64,000 bases of DNA from Streptomyces sp. A2-16 (GTDB lineage: Bacteria > Actinomycetota > Actinomycetes > Streptomycetales > Streptomycetaceae), in the NCBI RefSeq assembly GCF_018128905.1, contig NZ_CP063808.1:2728001-2792000 (forward strand), in the 5' to 3' direction. The notes under the pieces were generated by a model. It worked only from the letters and a program-made list of their open reading frames with translations. It did not search any database and was not told where the DNA came from. The position numbers and the translations under genes were made by a program. The first letter of the stretch is position 1. Each line of letters begins with the position of its first letter. Below, one piece after another: positions 26,776 through 35,428 of the stretch.

Positions 26776-28293
26776 ATGAACCGTAGAGAACGAGTGGATC
26801 GCGTGGATCTCCTGCCCCCGCCGGCCGACGCCTCCGTCGCACACCGCGCCGACGCGTACGCGGCGGCGCCCCTGCTCAACTGCCTGCTGCGCGAGGTGGC
26901 CGAGCGGCTCCCGGAACCCGGTGACCGCCCGGTGCACCGGCTGCCCGGCGGGCGACTGCTCAGGGTGCGGGGCGACCGGCGGCCCGCCGAGCCAGAGGTG
27001 CGCACGGCGGACGGCTGGCAGCGGATCGGCCACACCGAACTCGTGAAGCTCGCCGCCGAGGTACTGACCCGGCACACCGGTCTGTCCAACCACGAGCTGC
27101 CCGCCGAGATGATCGACAGCCGGGACGCGGTGGCCGCCCTGCTCACGGCCCGGGACCGGGCGACGCCGCCCGACGACCCGTATCTGCGCTCCGAGCAGAG
27201 CCTCGTCACCGGCCACCCCCACCACCCCGCCCCCAAGGCCCGCGGCGGCGGCCCCGTCGCCGGCTGGCTGCCGTACGCACCCGAGGCCCACACCCGCTTC
27301 CCGCTGGCCCTGCTGGGAGTGCGCGAGGATGCCGTCGTCGAGGAGGGCGACACCGCGGCCCTCGACGCGCTCGGCGAGGCCCCGCCCGGCTACCGGCTGC
27401 TGCCCGCCCACCCCTGGCAGCTCGACCTGGTGAGCTGCGCCGACGCCTTCGAGGACGGACGTCTGATCCGGCTCGGCACGACCGGGTTCCAGACCTGGCC
27501 GACGGCCGCGATCCGCACGGTGTACGCCCCCGCACAGGATCTCTTCCTCAAGTTCAGTCTCGACGTCCGCATCACCAACGACATCCGCCGGCTGTGGCGT
27601 CACGACCTGCTCAGACTCCGCCGTACGGATGAAGCGGCCGCGAACGCCCTCGCAGCGGGCCCCGGCCCGGCGGTCTGGCTGAGCGACCGGGGCTATCGCA
27701 CCGCCGACTTCGCCTTCGAGGAACTCGCCGTGCTCGTCCGCGACGGTCTGCGCGACCGGGTGCGTCCCGGGACGACCCCGCTGCTCGCCGCGGCCCTGGT
27801 GGAGGGCTTCGAGGGCAACCCCCTCGACACCGCCGAGGACCCGGCGGCCTGGTGGGAGGCCTACCTGGGCGCGGTCGTGCCGCCCGCCCTCGCCGCCTTC
27901 GCCGACCACGGCGTCGTCCTCGAGGCGCACCTCCAGAACACCCTGGTCGCCGTGGACGCCGACGGCATGCCCGTGCAGGCACTGTTCCGGGACGCCGAGG
28001 GCGTGAAGCTGCTGCCCGAGGTCCCGCGCGCGGCCGGGTGGGAGCGGCTGGTGTACTGCCTGGTGGTGAACCACCTGTGGGAGGTCGCCGCGGCCCTCGC
28101 CGAACGGCATCCCGGGTTCGACCCGTGGCCGGCCGCCCGCCGTGAACTCTCCCGCCACGACCTCCCGGAGATCCCGGCCCTGCTCGGCTCGCCGACCCTC
28201 CCCGGCAAGACCAACCTGCTGCTGCGCTGGACCGGCGCGGACGGCGCCGACGCCCGCTATCTGCCCCTGCCCAATCCGCTGACCGGGGCCTGA
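26776..28293 (+). CDS. IucA/IucC-family siderophore synthetase
   Basis: 505-residue second NIS synthetase. Motifs in order: TGHPHHPAPKARGG, RLLPAHPWQLDLV, KFSLDVRITNDIRRL, VVLEAHLQNTLV and LFRDAEGVKLLP, with the C-terminal FERIC reductase-like Fe-S region absent, as expected. It is related to but clearly different from the divergent partner, so the pair may act in sequence on the two ends of a citrate or dicarboxylate. Start ATG at 26776; a GTG at 26794 is also in frame. No obvious DmdR iron box is visible in the 73-base intergenic region. Confidence 0.9.
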   Translation: MNRRERVDRVDLLPPPADASVAHRADAYAAAPLLNCLLREVAERLPEPGDRPVHRLPGGRLLRVRGDRRPAEPEVRTADGWQRIGHTELVKLAAEVLTRHTGLSNHELPAEMIDSRDAVAALLTARDRATPPDDPYLRSEQSLVTGHPHHPAPKARGGGPVAGWLPYAPEAHTRFPLALLGVREDAVVEEGDTAALDALGEAPPGYRLLPAHPWQLDLVSCADAFEDGRLIRLGTTGFQTWPTAAIRTVYAPAQDLFLKFSLDVRITNDIRRLWRHDLLRLRRTDEAAANALAAGPGPAVWLSDRGYRTADFAFEELAVLVRDGLRDRVRPGTTPLLAAALVEGFEGNPLDTAEDPAAWWEAYLGAVVPPALAAFADHGVVLEAHLQNTLVAVDADGMPVQALFRDAEGVKLLPEVPRAAGWERLVYCLVVNHLWEVAAALAERHPGFDPWPAARRELSRHDLPEIPALLGSPTLPGKTNLLLRWTGADGADARYLPLPNPLTGA

Positions 28294-28326
28294 GCCGCAC
28301 TTCGGCACAGCCCGCGCCGACGCGGA

Positions 28327-28367
28327 CGGGGCGCCCGCCACGGATCCTGTCCGCGGCGGACGCCCCG
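28327..28367. terminator. Bidirectional terminator
   Basis: A 13-bp stem with one mismatch, CGGGGCGCCCGCC / GGCGGACGCCCCG, and a 15-base loop lies between the convergent siderophore synthetase and lectin genes. Confidence 0.7.
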
Positions 28368-28393
28368 AGGCGACCGTCAGTACCGGCCCTGCG

Positions 28394-28840
28394 TCAGAAC
28401 CAGCTCTGGTACGTGCCGGCGTTGCACCCGAGGGTGCGGAAGCCGACGTTGCTGTCGTCGATGCAGCGGTTCGTCGCCTGGTTCTTGAGCTCGATCGTGT
28501 TGTCGGCCCACTTCTTGACGTACCAGCTCTGGTTCGGGCTGGAGTCGCAGTCCAGGGTCTTGAAGCCCTGGTCGCTGTCGAACATGCACCGGTTGGTGTT
28601 GACGTTCTTCAGCTGGACGGTGCCGTCGTTCCAGCGGTGCACGATCCAGTTCTGGGCGTTGCTGCCGTTGCAGTCCCAGGTGCGGAAGCCGTTGCCGGTG
28701 TCGTCGATGCAGCGGTTCGTCGCCTGGTTCTTGAAGGTGTTGATGGCGTCCGCGGCCGAGGCCGTGGACAGGGGCAGCAGCGCGAGCGCGGTGGCGGTGG
28801 TGCCGAGCGCCGCGATGCGGCCGAGCGTGGCGAGGGACAT
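28394..28840 (-). CDS. Secreted ricin-type beta-trefoil lectin
   Basis: 148 residues: a signal peptide ending in STASAAD at about residue 30, then three 38-42-residue repeats, each with NQATNRCIDD or NVNTNRCMFD, a GFRTWDC/GFKTLDC turn and a QNW/QSW signature. This is one complete RICIN (CBM13-like) trefoil that should bind a sugar. The first and third repeats are nearly identical at the DNA level. It lies 83 bases after the M23 peptidase gene in the same direction and may be co-transcribed with it. There is no catalytic domain. Confidence 0.92.
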   Translation of the reverse strand: MSLATLGRIAALGTTATALALLPLSTASAADAINTFKNQATNRCIDDTGNGFRTWDCNGSNAQNWIVHRWNDGTVQLKNVNTNRCMFDSDQGFKTLDCDSSPNQSWYVKKWADNTIELKNQATNRCIDDSNVGFRTLGCNAGTYQSWF

Positions 28841-28923
28841 GGGTGTGCCTTTCGGTCGGGTGGGAGTGCCTCGCCTGGACACGGCGAGGTCGGGAGTGGA
28901 GATCGGATGCGGCGGCGGGCCGG

Positions 28924-29706
28924 TCAGCGGCACTCGGTGCTGACGTTGCCCTTGTCGTCGCCCTTGAGGTAGATCGCGCTGACGTAGCCGACCCCGCCCG
29001 CGCGCAGCGGGAGCTGGACCCACTTGTCGTTGGTGTAGCCCTCGGCGGAGATGCGCTCGCCGGTCTTCCAGCAGTTCGCCGGGTAGGTCTCGCCCGGGTA
29101 GACCTTGCTGACCGGGTCGCAGCCGGTGACACCGGCGCAGGCGCGGACGTTGGCCTCCGCCCACGCGGTCACCGTGGTCTGCCCGCCACCGCCTCCGCCG
29201 CCCCCGCCGGGCGTGCAGGGCAGGTTCACCCCGCGGTCGCGCAGATACGGCACCGGGTCGATGCCGCGGACCGTGGTGGACGTGCCGACCCGGACGCGCA
29301 GATGCAGGTGCGGTCCTGTCGCCTCGCCCTCGGCGCCCATCAGGGCGATGCGCTGCCCGGCCTGGACGCGCTGGCCGACGGAGACGTCGCGCTGGTACAT
29401 GTGCCCGTACTCGGTCACGGTGCCGTCTTCGTGCAGGATTCGGATCCACTGCCCGTAGCCGCTGGCCGGGCCGGAGGCGATGACCTCGCCGGCGCCGACG
29501 GCGTAGATGGGCGTGCCCAGGGCGTTGGCGATGTCGACGCCGTCGTGGCTGCTGCTGTAGCCCTGGCTGATGACGCCGGCGGTGGGGCAGGACGCGGCGA
29601 ACGCCGCCGCGGCGGCCGGCGCGGCGGCGGCCGGGGCCGCGCCGGCCGTCAGGGGCAGGAACACGGCGGCTGCCGCGACGAGTCCGGCGAGCGGATGCAG
29701 ACGCAC
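28924..29706 (-). CDS. Secreted M23 peptidase with SH3-like domain
   Basis: 260-residue cell-wall hydrolase. Signal peptide about residues 1-35. The M23 zinc domain shows SSHDGVDIANALGTPIYAV (His and Asp ligands) and GPHLHLRV (catalytic and ligand His). A nine-Gly linker leads to a Cys-paired SH3-like module, WAEANVRACAGVTGCDPV to YVSAIYLKGD. The GTG at 29706 has GGAAG 5 bases upstream. The module is nearly identical, as a 216-bp inverted copy, to the C-terminus of the divergent gene at 29870. Probably a peptidoglycan endopeptidase. Confidence 0.93.
   Translation of the reverse strand: MRLHPLAGLVAAAAVFLPLTAGAAPAAAAPAAAAAFAASCPTAGVISQGYSSSHDGVDIANALGTPIYAVGAGEVIASGPASGYGQWIRILHEDGTVTEYGHMYQRDVSVGQRVQAGQRIALMGAEGEATGPHLHLRVRVGTSTTVRGIDPVPYLRDRGVNLPCTPGGGGGGGGGQTTVTAWAEANVRACAGVTGCDPVSKVYPGETYPANCWKTGERISAEGYTNDKWVQLPLRAGGVGYVSAIYLKGDDKGNVSTECR
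28957..29172. repeat. 216-bp inverted duplication, copy 1
   Basis: Encodes the SH3-like module of the M23 peptidase. It is the reverse complement of 30905-31120 with only scattered, mostly synonymous differences, and no length change. The two copies flank 1.7 kb that contains both divergent genes' catalytic parts. Confidence 0.88.
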
Positions 29707-29777
29707 GGGACTTCCTCTCCGGTGATGCGGTGTGGGGACGGCCCGGAAGCTATCCGCGCCGAACCCCACGGCGGCAC

Positions 29778-29791
29778 CCGGAACGTTCCGG
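29778..29791. promoter_or_regulatory. 14-bp palindrome between divergent wall genes
   Basis: CCGGAACGTTCCGG is a perfect palindrome placed 72 bases before the M23 start and 79 before the RlpA-like start, nearly central in the shared promoter region. Candidate operator for both genes. Confidence 0.45.
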
Positions 29792-29869
29792 AATGACAGC
29801 CCCCGATCCCGGCCGATAGGGCTCTCCTCGACAACCACACGGTTTCCGAGCCCGATGGGGGAATGCGCC

Positions 29870-31156
29870 GTGCGAACCACCACCCGACGCCTGATACAGG
29901 GGCTGTGCGCCCTGCTGGTCGTGGGCGGGCTGACGCCCGTCACCGCCGCGACCGCCGACGGCGGGGAGAGACCTGCCGCGAAGAGCCCGGCGGCCGACTG
30001 GCGGGTCGACCTCGCCAGTACCTCGGCCGATCAGCACAACACCCGCCACCGCGCGGACGGCCGGCTCACCATCGGCGACCGCCGCGCCCGCACCGCCTCC
30101 GCACCCGGCCGGGCCTACGCCGTGTACACCGCGCCGGTCCAGAGCCTCGGGCGGCAGACCGACTCCTTCACCGTCCGCCGCGAGGCGCAGGTGCCGACGG
30201 GAAGCCAGGTGCTCACCGAGGTCCGCGGCAGCGGCCACCCCGGCACCTGGACGCAGTGGACCGCCCCCGACTCCGCGGGCCGGCTGCGGCTGTCCCAGGC
30301 CGTCTCCGTCCTCCAGGTCCGGCTCACCCTCCTGGGCGGCCGGACCGGCTCCCCGGTCGTCTCGGACGTCAGGGTGCACGCCGACCCGTCGCGGTCCGCC
30401 GCACGCGCCGGAGCGGGCGCGACCGCCGCGGCGTCCGTGACGTACCGTCTCTTCGCCACCCGTGAGGGCCTGACCGGGCAGACCACGGCCAACGGCCATG
30501 TCATCCAGCCGCGCGACCACTTCGTGGCCCTGCCCTCGCGGCGGATGCTCGCGAGCAACGGAGGCCGCGAGTACCAGGTGCGGCTGTGCTACGCCCGCAC
30601 CGGACGCTGCGAGACCGCCCCGGTGTGGGACGTCGGCCCCTGGAACACCAAGGACGACTACTGGAACCCGTCGGGCCAGCGCCAGATGTGGAACGACCTG
30701 CCGCAGGGCACCCCGGAGGCGCAGGCGGCCTACCAGAACGGCTACAACGGAGGCCGGGACGAGTTCGGCCGCCGGGTCGCCAACCCGGCCGGCATCGACG
30801 TGGCCGACGGCACCTTCTGGGACGGCCTCGGCATGACGGACAACGACTGGGTGGACGTCACCTTCCAGCCGACCGACGGCGGCGGAGGCGGCGGGACGAC
30901 CAACGTCACGGCGTGGGCGGAGGCCAACGTGCGTGCCTGCGCCGGCATCACGGGCTGCGATCCGGTCAGCAAGGTCTACCCGGGCGAGACCTACCCGGCG
31001 AACTGCTGGACGACCGGCGAGCGCATCTCCGCCGAGGGCTACACGAGCGACAAGTGGGTCGAACTCCCGCTGCGCGCGGGCGGGGTCGGCTACGTCAGCG
31101 CGATCTACCTCAAGGGCGACGAGACCGGCGGTGTGAGCCGGCGGTGCGGCACCTGA
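29870..31156 (+). CDS. Secreted RlpA-like protein with SH3-like domain
   Basis: 428 residues. Signal peptide (RRLIQGLCALLVVGGLTP, cleavage after TAATA). Residues 30-150 are a beta-sandwich-like region of unknown role. Residues 170-300 carry a double-psi-barrel-like, RlpA-type block: TTANGHVIQPRDHFVALPSR, YARTGRCETAPVWDVGPWN. A Gly-rich linker then leads to the SH3-like module shared with the neighbouring M23 peptidase. Likely a peptidoglycan-modifying enzyme or wall binder. The GTG at 29870 follows GGGGGAA; upstream in-frame ATGs are less likely. Confidence 0.88.
   Translation: MRTTTRRLIQGLCALLVVGGLTPVTAATADGGERPAAKSPAADWRVDLASTSADQHNTRHRADGRLTIGDRRARTASAPGRAYAVYTAPVQSLGRQTDSFTVRREAQVPTGSQVLTEVRGSGHPGTWTQWTAPDSAGRLRLSQAVSVLQVRLTLLGGRTGSPVVSDVRVHADPSRSAARAGAGATAAASVTYRLFATREGLTGQTTANGHVIQPRDHFVALPSRRMLASNGGREYQVRLCYARTGRCETAPVWDVGPWNTKDDYWNPSGQRQMWNDLPQGTPEAQAAYQNGYNGGRDEFGRRVANPAGIDVADGTFWDGLGMTDNDWVDVTFQPTDGGGGGGTTNVTAWAEANVRACAGITGCDPVSKVYPGETYPANCWTTGERISAEGYTSDKWVELPLRAGGVGYVSAIYLKGDETGGVSRRCGT
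30905..31120. repeat. 216-bp inverted duplication, copy 2
   Basis: Encodes the SH3-like module of the RlpA-like protein; reverse complement of 28957-29172 with more than nine in ten bases matching by eye. Confidence 0.88.
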
Positions 31157-31267
31157 CCCGCCGATCGCCGCGGCCCACCCCGTAACGTGCCGGAGTCCCT
31201 TCCCGGCCGCTCTACGGCACTGTCACCCCAGGACACCGACAGGAACCGACAGGAAGGGCAGGGACCC

Positions 31268-32155
31268 GTGAGGCTGTGGCGAGGAAAACCGGGGTGGGCG
31301 GCGGCGCTGATCGCGCTGCTGATGACGGCGGGGGTGTGCGCGAGCGCACCGGCCGCGACGGCGGCGCCCGCCGCCCGCCCGGACTTCAGACTGCCGTTCG
31401 CGTGCGGACAGACCTGGCAGTTGCAGACGTACCTGGGCCACGCGCCCGACGACAAGAAGCTCGACATGTACCGTGTCGGCGGCCCCACCCTCGGCGCCAC
31501 GGTCGTCGCCTCCGCCGCCGGCACGGTCACCGAGCTCTTCGAGCCCGGCGGCCTGGAGATCAACCACGGCGGCGGCTGGTTCACGGTCTATCTGCACATG
31601 GACCGGCGGGACGTGCGCCTCGGCCAGAGCGTCGCCTCCGGCACCCCCCTGGGACGGCTCGGCCTGGTCGGCACGGACTCGGCGCACCTGCACTACGAGC
31701 AGCTCTACGACACCAACGGCGACAACGACGGCGAGACCGACGAGATGGTCCACCCGGTGATCCAGGGCACCGAGTACCGGCTCAGCCCGAACGGCCCGTT
31801 CCCCCAGGTAAAGAGCACCAACGCGTGCGACGGCGGGGGCCAGCCGGACCGGTTCTGGGTGGACACCTACGCCGACGCCACCGGGTACAAGGACGTCGAC
31901 TGCGTCGGTGACAGCACACCGCGCTGCGCGCCCCAGGGCACCCTGCGCAAGGGCACCAACTACGTCCTGTGCAAGAAGTGGGGCCACAAGGTCGGCAACG
32001 ACACGTCGTACAACCACTGGTGGCTGCTCACCGACCTCGACGAGGTCGCGCCGGGCGGGTCGGGGCGGGCGTACGTCTCCGCCTACTACCTGCAGAAGTG
32101 GGGCAACGACGAGGCCAAGGACAACGACGGCCGCGTCATCGACACCTGCACCTGA
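31268..32155 (+). CDS. Secreted M23 peptidase-like protein with SH3-like C-terminus
   Basis: 295 residues. Signal peptide to about residue 33 (AATAAPAA). The M23-type core has AACGQTW, a KLDMYRVGG segment, VVASAAGTVTELF, and SAHLHYEQLYD as the His-x-His motif; the first ligand His is less typical (GHAPDDKKLDMY), so activity is not certain. The C-terminal 110 residues form a Cys-rich SH3-like module ending YVSAYYLQKW. Start GTG at 31268 follows GGAAGGGCAGGGA. It is a third wall gene in a row, 111 bases after the RlpA-like gene. Confidence 0.88.
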   Translation: MRLWRGKPGWAAALIALLMTAGVCASAPAATAAPAARPDFRLPFACGQTWQLQTYLGHAPDDKKLDMYRVGGPTLGATVVASAAGTVTELFEPGGLEINHGGGWFTVYLHMDRRDVRLGQSVASGTPLGRLGLVGTDSAHLHYEQLYDTNGDNDGETDEMVHPVIQGTEYRLSPNGPFPQVKSTNACDGGGQPDRFWVDTYADATGYKDVDCVGDSTPRCAPQGTLRKGTNYVLCKKWGHKVGNDTSYNHWWLLTDLDEVAPGGSGRAYVSAYYLQKWGNDEAKDNDGRVIDTCT

Positions 32156-32160
32156 CCGGT

Positions 32161-32198
32161 CAGGCCCGGCCGGTGCCACGCGGCACCGGCCGGGCCTG
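32161..32198. terminator. Strong bidirectional terminator
   Basis: A perfect 17-bp stem (CAGGCCCGGCCGGTGCC and its complement) with the ACGC loop sits between the convergent peptidase and kinase genes. Confidence 0.88.
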
Positions 32199-32204
32199 GG
32201 AGGA

Positions 32205-33617
32205 TCACCCGCACTCGGGCACGGCGGGTCGGTCCTTCGTCCGCACCGCCGGCAGCCACGCCCTGCCGTCCCGCAGCCGGACCTTGTACCACGCGGTGGT
32301 GCGGGTGCCGACCTCGTCGGTCACCGGCAGCCCCTTGCTCATCCGGCACTCCGCGGGCAGAACGTCCCCGTGCCACACCCGGGTGGGGACGACGTTGTCG
32401 ATGGTGTAGGCGGCCTGCGGGTCGACCGCCAGACCGAGACTGCACATCGGGTCGCGTGCCTCGGCCCGGTCGCGGCAGAACTTCTCCACGTTGAACACCG
32501 TGACACGGGCGGTGGCCGAGGCGGTGCCGGAGATGTTCTCGGTGTGCACCTCCGTGCCCTTGCCCGCCCCGTGGCCCTCGCCGTCCGCGACGACGTACGG
32601 CCAGCCGACGGCCGTCGCCGCGCCCAGCGCCGTGGCCGTCACGGCGCCGAGCACCAGCCGCCGCCGACGGCGCGGGTGACCGGTGTCGCCCACCGCGGCG
32701 GACGCGCCGCCCTCGGCCGCCCGGACGCGGGTCAGCACCTCCTGCGCGGTGTGCGCGGCGCGGGTCTCATGGGCGGGTGCCAGACAGTCCGCGGCGAGCG
32801 CGCGCCACACCTCGGGCACGGCGGGATCCAGCCGCAGCGGAGCCCGCCCGGCCGCGAACTCCTGTACGGCCGCCCCGCGGGCCGCCGCCGTCGCGCCGGG
32901 GAAGGGCGAGGCACCGCCGGTGAACACCTGGTGGATCACGATGCCCAGGGCCCAGATGTCGGTGCTCGGACGCACCTTCACGCCGCGCTCGCCCAGCGGG
33001 GCCCGCCAGCGTTCGGGCGGCAGGTAGTCGGGGGTGCCCGCGGGCGGCATCCACGCGTGCGTGCCGAGGGTGCCGTCGAGTTCGGCGGCCAGCCCGAAGT
33101 CCGACAGCCGGACCGAACCGTCCGCCATGAGCAGGACGTTGTCGGGCTTGAGGTCGCCGTGCACCCAGCCCAGGGAGTGCAGATGGGCCAGTCCCTCGCA
33201 GATCTGCGTCAGGATCCGCGTCCCCGTGCCGTCCGGCAGGGCCCCCTCGGCCTCCAGGAGCTGGCGCAGACTGCGCTCGGCGCGCTCCATCACCAGGACG
33301 ACCGCCCCGTCGAGCTCGGGATGTTCCGGCTCGTCCAGGACGAGAGAGTCGAGCAGCCGGACGAGCCGGGGGTGCTGGTTCCGGCGCCCGAACTCGCTCT
33401 CCCGCCGGGCGCTCTCCGCCAACCCGCGGGCCTGGCGCGGCGCGAGCCCGGCCGTCGGCATGAACTTCAGCGCGACGATCCGGTCACCGTCCGCCCCGCC
33501 CGCGCCGCGGCCCTCGTAGACCCATCCCCAGCCGCCCTCCGCGATCGGCTCGCCGACCTCCCAGTCGCCGACCCGCAGGCCGCGGGGGACTCTAGGCACC
33601 ACCCCGCTCACCGGCAT
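32205..33617 (-). CDS. Receptor-type Ser/Thr protein kinase
   Basis: 470 residues. The Hanks kinase domain is at about 10-275: Gly loop IAEGGWGWVYEG, VALKFMP with the ATP Lys, catalytic loop HGDLKPDN, DFG in LSDFGLA, and PDYLPPER. The catalytic loop has HGD in place of HRD, so it is a non-RD kinase. After a proline- and Arg-rich stretch, one helix (LVLGAVTATALGAATAVGWP) leads to an extracellular module with several Cys ending AWLPAVRTK, resembling the SH3-like modules of the wall hydrolases next door. Its ATG overlaps the end of the FHA gene by 10 bases. Confidence 0.92.
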   Translation of the reverse strand: MPVSGVVPRVPRGLRVGDWEVGEPIAEGGWGWVYEGRGAGGADGDRIVALKFMPTAGLAPRQARGLAESARRESEFGRRNQHPRLVRLLDSLVLDEPEHPELDGAVVLVMERAERSLRQLLEAEGALPDGTGTRILTQICEGLAHLHSLGWVHGDLKPDNVLLMADGSVRLSDFGLAAELDGTLGTHAWMPPAGTPDYLPPERWRAPLGERGVKVRPSTDIWALGIVIHQVFTGGASPFPGATAAARGAAVQEFAAGRAPLRLDPAVPEVWRALAADCLAPAHETRAAHTAQEVLTRVRAAEGGASAAVGDTGHPRRRRRLVLGAVTATALGAATAVGWPYVVADGEGHGAGKGTEVHTENISGTASATARVTVFNVEKFCRDRAEARDPMCSLGLAVDPQAAYTIDNVVPTRVWHGDVLPAECRMSKGLPVTDEVGTRTTAWYKVRLRDGRAWLPAVRTKDRPAVPECG

Positions 33618-34375
33618 GCCCCCGCCCCGGACGGCGTGCGGGCGGGAAGGAGACCGAGGTGCCGCTCGTCGACCAGGCCGAAGCGCAGCGCGACACCGAC
33701 GAGCGTCTCGCGCTTGCCGTTGCGACGGGCACCGCGGCCCGGTTCCCGCTCGGCGGGCGGGACGATGCGGAGTTTCTCGTCGGCGAGGTAGTCGATCTGG
33801 GCGCTGACCGCGCGGGCCGTGAGGCGCTCGCACTGCGGGTGCCGGCGCAGCCGCTCGACGATCTCGGGGGTGGTCGGTACCGCGAGCGCCGACTCGTCGC
33901 GCAGACGCGGCTCGCAGAGCGCGACCAGCACCAGGAAGTACGCGGCGGTCTGGTCGAGCGAGTACGCGGTCAGGGTCCGGGTGCCCCGGTGGTCCCCCTC
34001 CGGTCCGCTCGGATCGAGGTAGACGTGGTCGGGCGCGAAGACGTGGAAGCTCACCCCGGATCCGCGCGTGGGCAGCACGACCCGTGCGAACTCGAAGGGG
34101 ATGGGCGCCCCGACGCGGCGCGGCGGCACCCGCAGATACTCCCCGGCGCCCTCCGGGTTCTCCACCAGATAGCTCTGCGTCGTGCTGAAGTTGCTCAGCA
34201 GCCAGTGCTCGTCGGTCACCCGGATCTCCCCGGCCAGCCGGGACACCGACGGGTCCGCGAGGCGCAACTCCACGGGTGCCGTGTCGGAGCCCCGCCCGAA
34301 ACGCGCCACTTCACCCGGGCCGAGCCGTACCGTCCGCGCCGGTTCCTGTGGCAAATGGATCACTATGCCGCTCAT
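33608..34375 (-). CDS. FHA-domain protein
   Basis: 255 residues. Residues 15-85 form a forkhead-associated domain that binds phosphothreonine: GEVARFGRGSD supplies the Arg-Gly, and DPSVSRLAGEI the Ser and Arg of the peptide-binding loop. The C-terminal 120 residues are helical with a wing-like RRHPQCERLTARAVSAQIDYL segment, perhaps DNA- or protein-binding. It precedes and overlaps the receptor kinase gene, so it is the obvious phospho-partner of that kinase. Confidence 0.9.
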   Translation of the reverse strand: MSGIVIHLPQEPARTVRLGPGEVARFGRGSDTAPVELRLADPSVSRLAGEIRVTDEHWLLSNFSTTQSYLVENPEGAGEYLRVPPRRVGAPIPFEFARVVLPTRGSGVSFHVFAPDHVYLDPSGPEGDHRGTRTLTAYSLDQTAAYFLVLVALCEPRLRDESALAVPTTPEIVERLRRHPQCERLTARAVSAQIDYLADEKLRIVPPAEREPGRGARRNGKRETLVGVALRFGLVDERHLGLLPARTPSGAGACR

Positions 34376-34522
34376 CGTCCCCCGATTCTCGCCGGTTTCC
34401 CTTGGTCCGTGCGCCGGTCAAACGCACGGACTCCCTCCAGTAACACTTTTCTCAGGCCGCTCCGGTTGCAACCGCACGCGGTCCGTCGCGGCCGTACGCA
34501 GAACTACGTATAGCCTGGAGAA

Positions 34523-35428
34523 ATGCTGAGGGAGGTCACCGCGACGCACTACGTCGAACCGCTGCGCTCCGGCGGTTCCGTGCCCGGCGTCGTCGAGGCC
34601 GACGATCTGGGCACGTACGTCGTGAAGTTCACCGGCTCCGCGCAGGGCCGCAAGGCGCTGGTCGCCGAGGTGATCGTCGGTGAGCTGGCGCGGGCGCTGG
34701 GACTGCGCTTCCCCGAACTGGTCCTGGTGCGCTTCGACCCCGCGATCGCCGACAGCGAGCCGCACCAGGAGGTGCGCGACCTGCACACGGCGAGCGCGGG
34801 GGTGAACCTCGGCATGGACTACCTGCCGGGCGCGCGTGACTTCACGCCCGAGATCGCGGGGCTCTTCCCCGTGGACCCGCTGGAGGCCGGACGGATCGTC
34901 TGGCTCGACGCCCTGACCGTCAACGTCGACCGTACGGTGCACAGTTCGAACCTGATGATCTGGCCGACGCTCGGCATCGCGCGGCCGCGCCTGTGGCTGA
35001 TCGACCACGGGGCCGCCCTGGTCTTCCACCACCGCTGGGAGGGCACGGACCCCGCGAAGTCGTACGACTTCCGCCATCACGCCCTCGGCCTGTACGGCCC
35101 CGACGTGCGCGCCGCCGACGCGGAACTCGCGCCCAAGGTCACGCTCGACGTCCTGCGCGAGGTCACCGCCGCCGTCCCCGACGCCTGGCTCACCGACTTC
35201 GCGACCCCGGCCGAGGCACGCGAGGCCTATGTGACGTACCTCCACGCACGCGTGCGGGCCTCCGCGGCCTGGCTGCCCACGGACTTCCCCACCCGGGAGG
35301 AACTCGCCGCCGAGGAGGCCCTGCGCGCGGCGAGGACACAGCAAGGCCGGCCCGAGTGGCTGAAGCGGGTCCCCGACCTGCACGGCAAACCGGCGGCGGA
35401 ACAGGATTGGTCGGTGCACCTGGGATGA
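34523..35428 (+). CDS. HipA-like kinase
   Basis: 301-residue protein of the short HipA-family kinase type common in streptomycetes. It lacks the HipA N-terminal subdomain. Visible features: TYVVKFTGSAQG with the ATP-binding Lys, a VAEVIVGELARALGL helix, LDALTVNVDRTVHSSNLMIW as the catalytic loop (DRTxxNxN-like) and LIDHGAALVFHH as the metal-binding Asp. Likely a Ser/Thr or small-molecule kinase. No HipB antitoxin is adjacent. GGAGAA precedes the ATG. It overlaps the next gene by ATGA. Confidence 0.85.
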   Translation: MLREVTATHYVEPLRSGGSVPGVVEADDLGTYVVKFTGSAQGRKALVAEVIVGELARALGLRFPELVLVRFDPAIADSEPHQEVRDLHTASAGVNLGMDYLPGARDFTPEIAGLFPVDPLEAGRIVWLDALTVNVDRTVHSSNLMIWPTLGIARPRLWLIDHGAALVFHHRWEGTDPAKSYDFRHHALGLYGPDVRAADAELAPKVTLDVLREVTAAVPDAWLTDFATPAEAREAYVTYLHARVRASAAWLPTDFPTREELAAEEALRAARTQQGRPEWLKRVPDLHGKPAAEQDWSVHLG

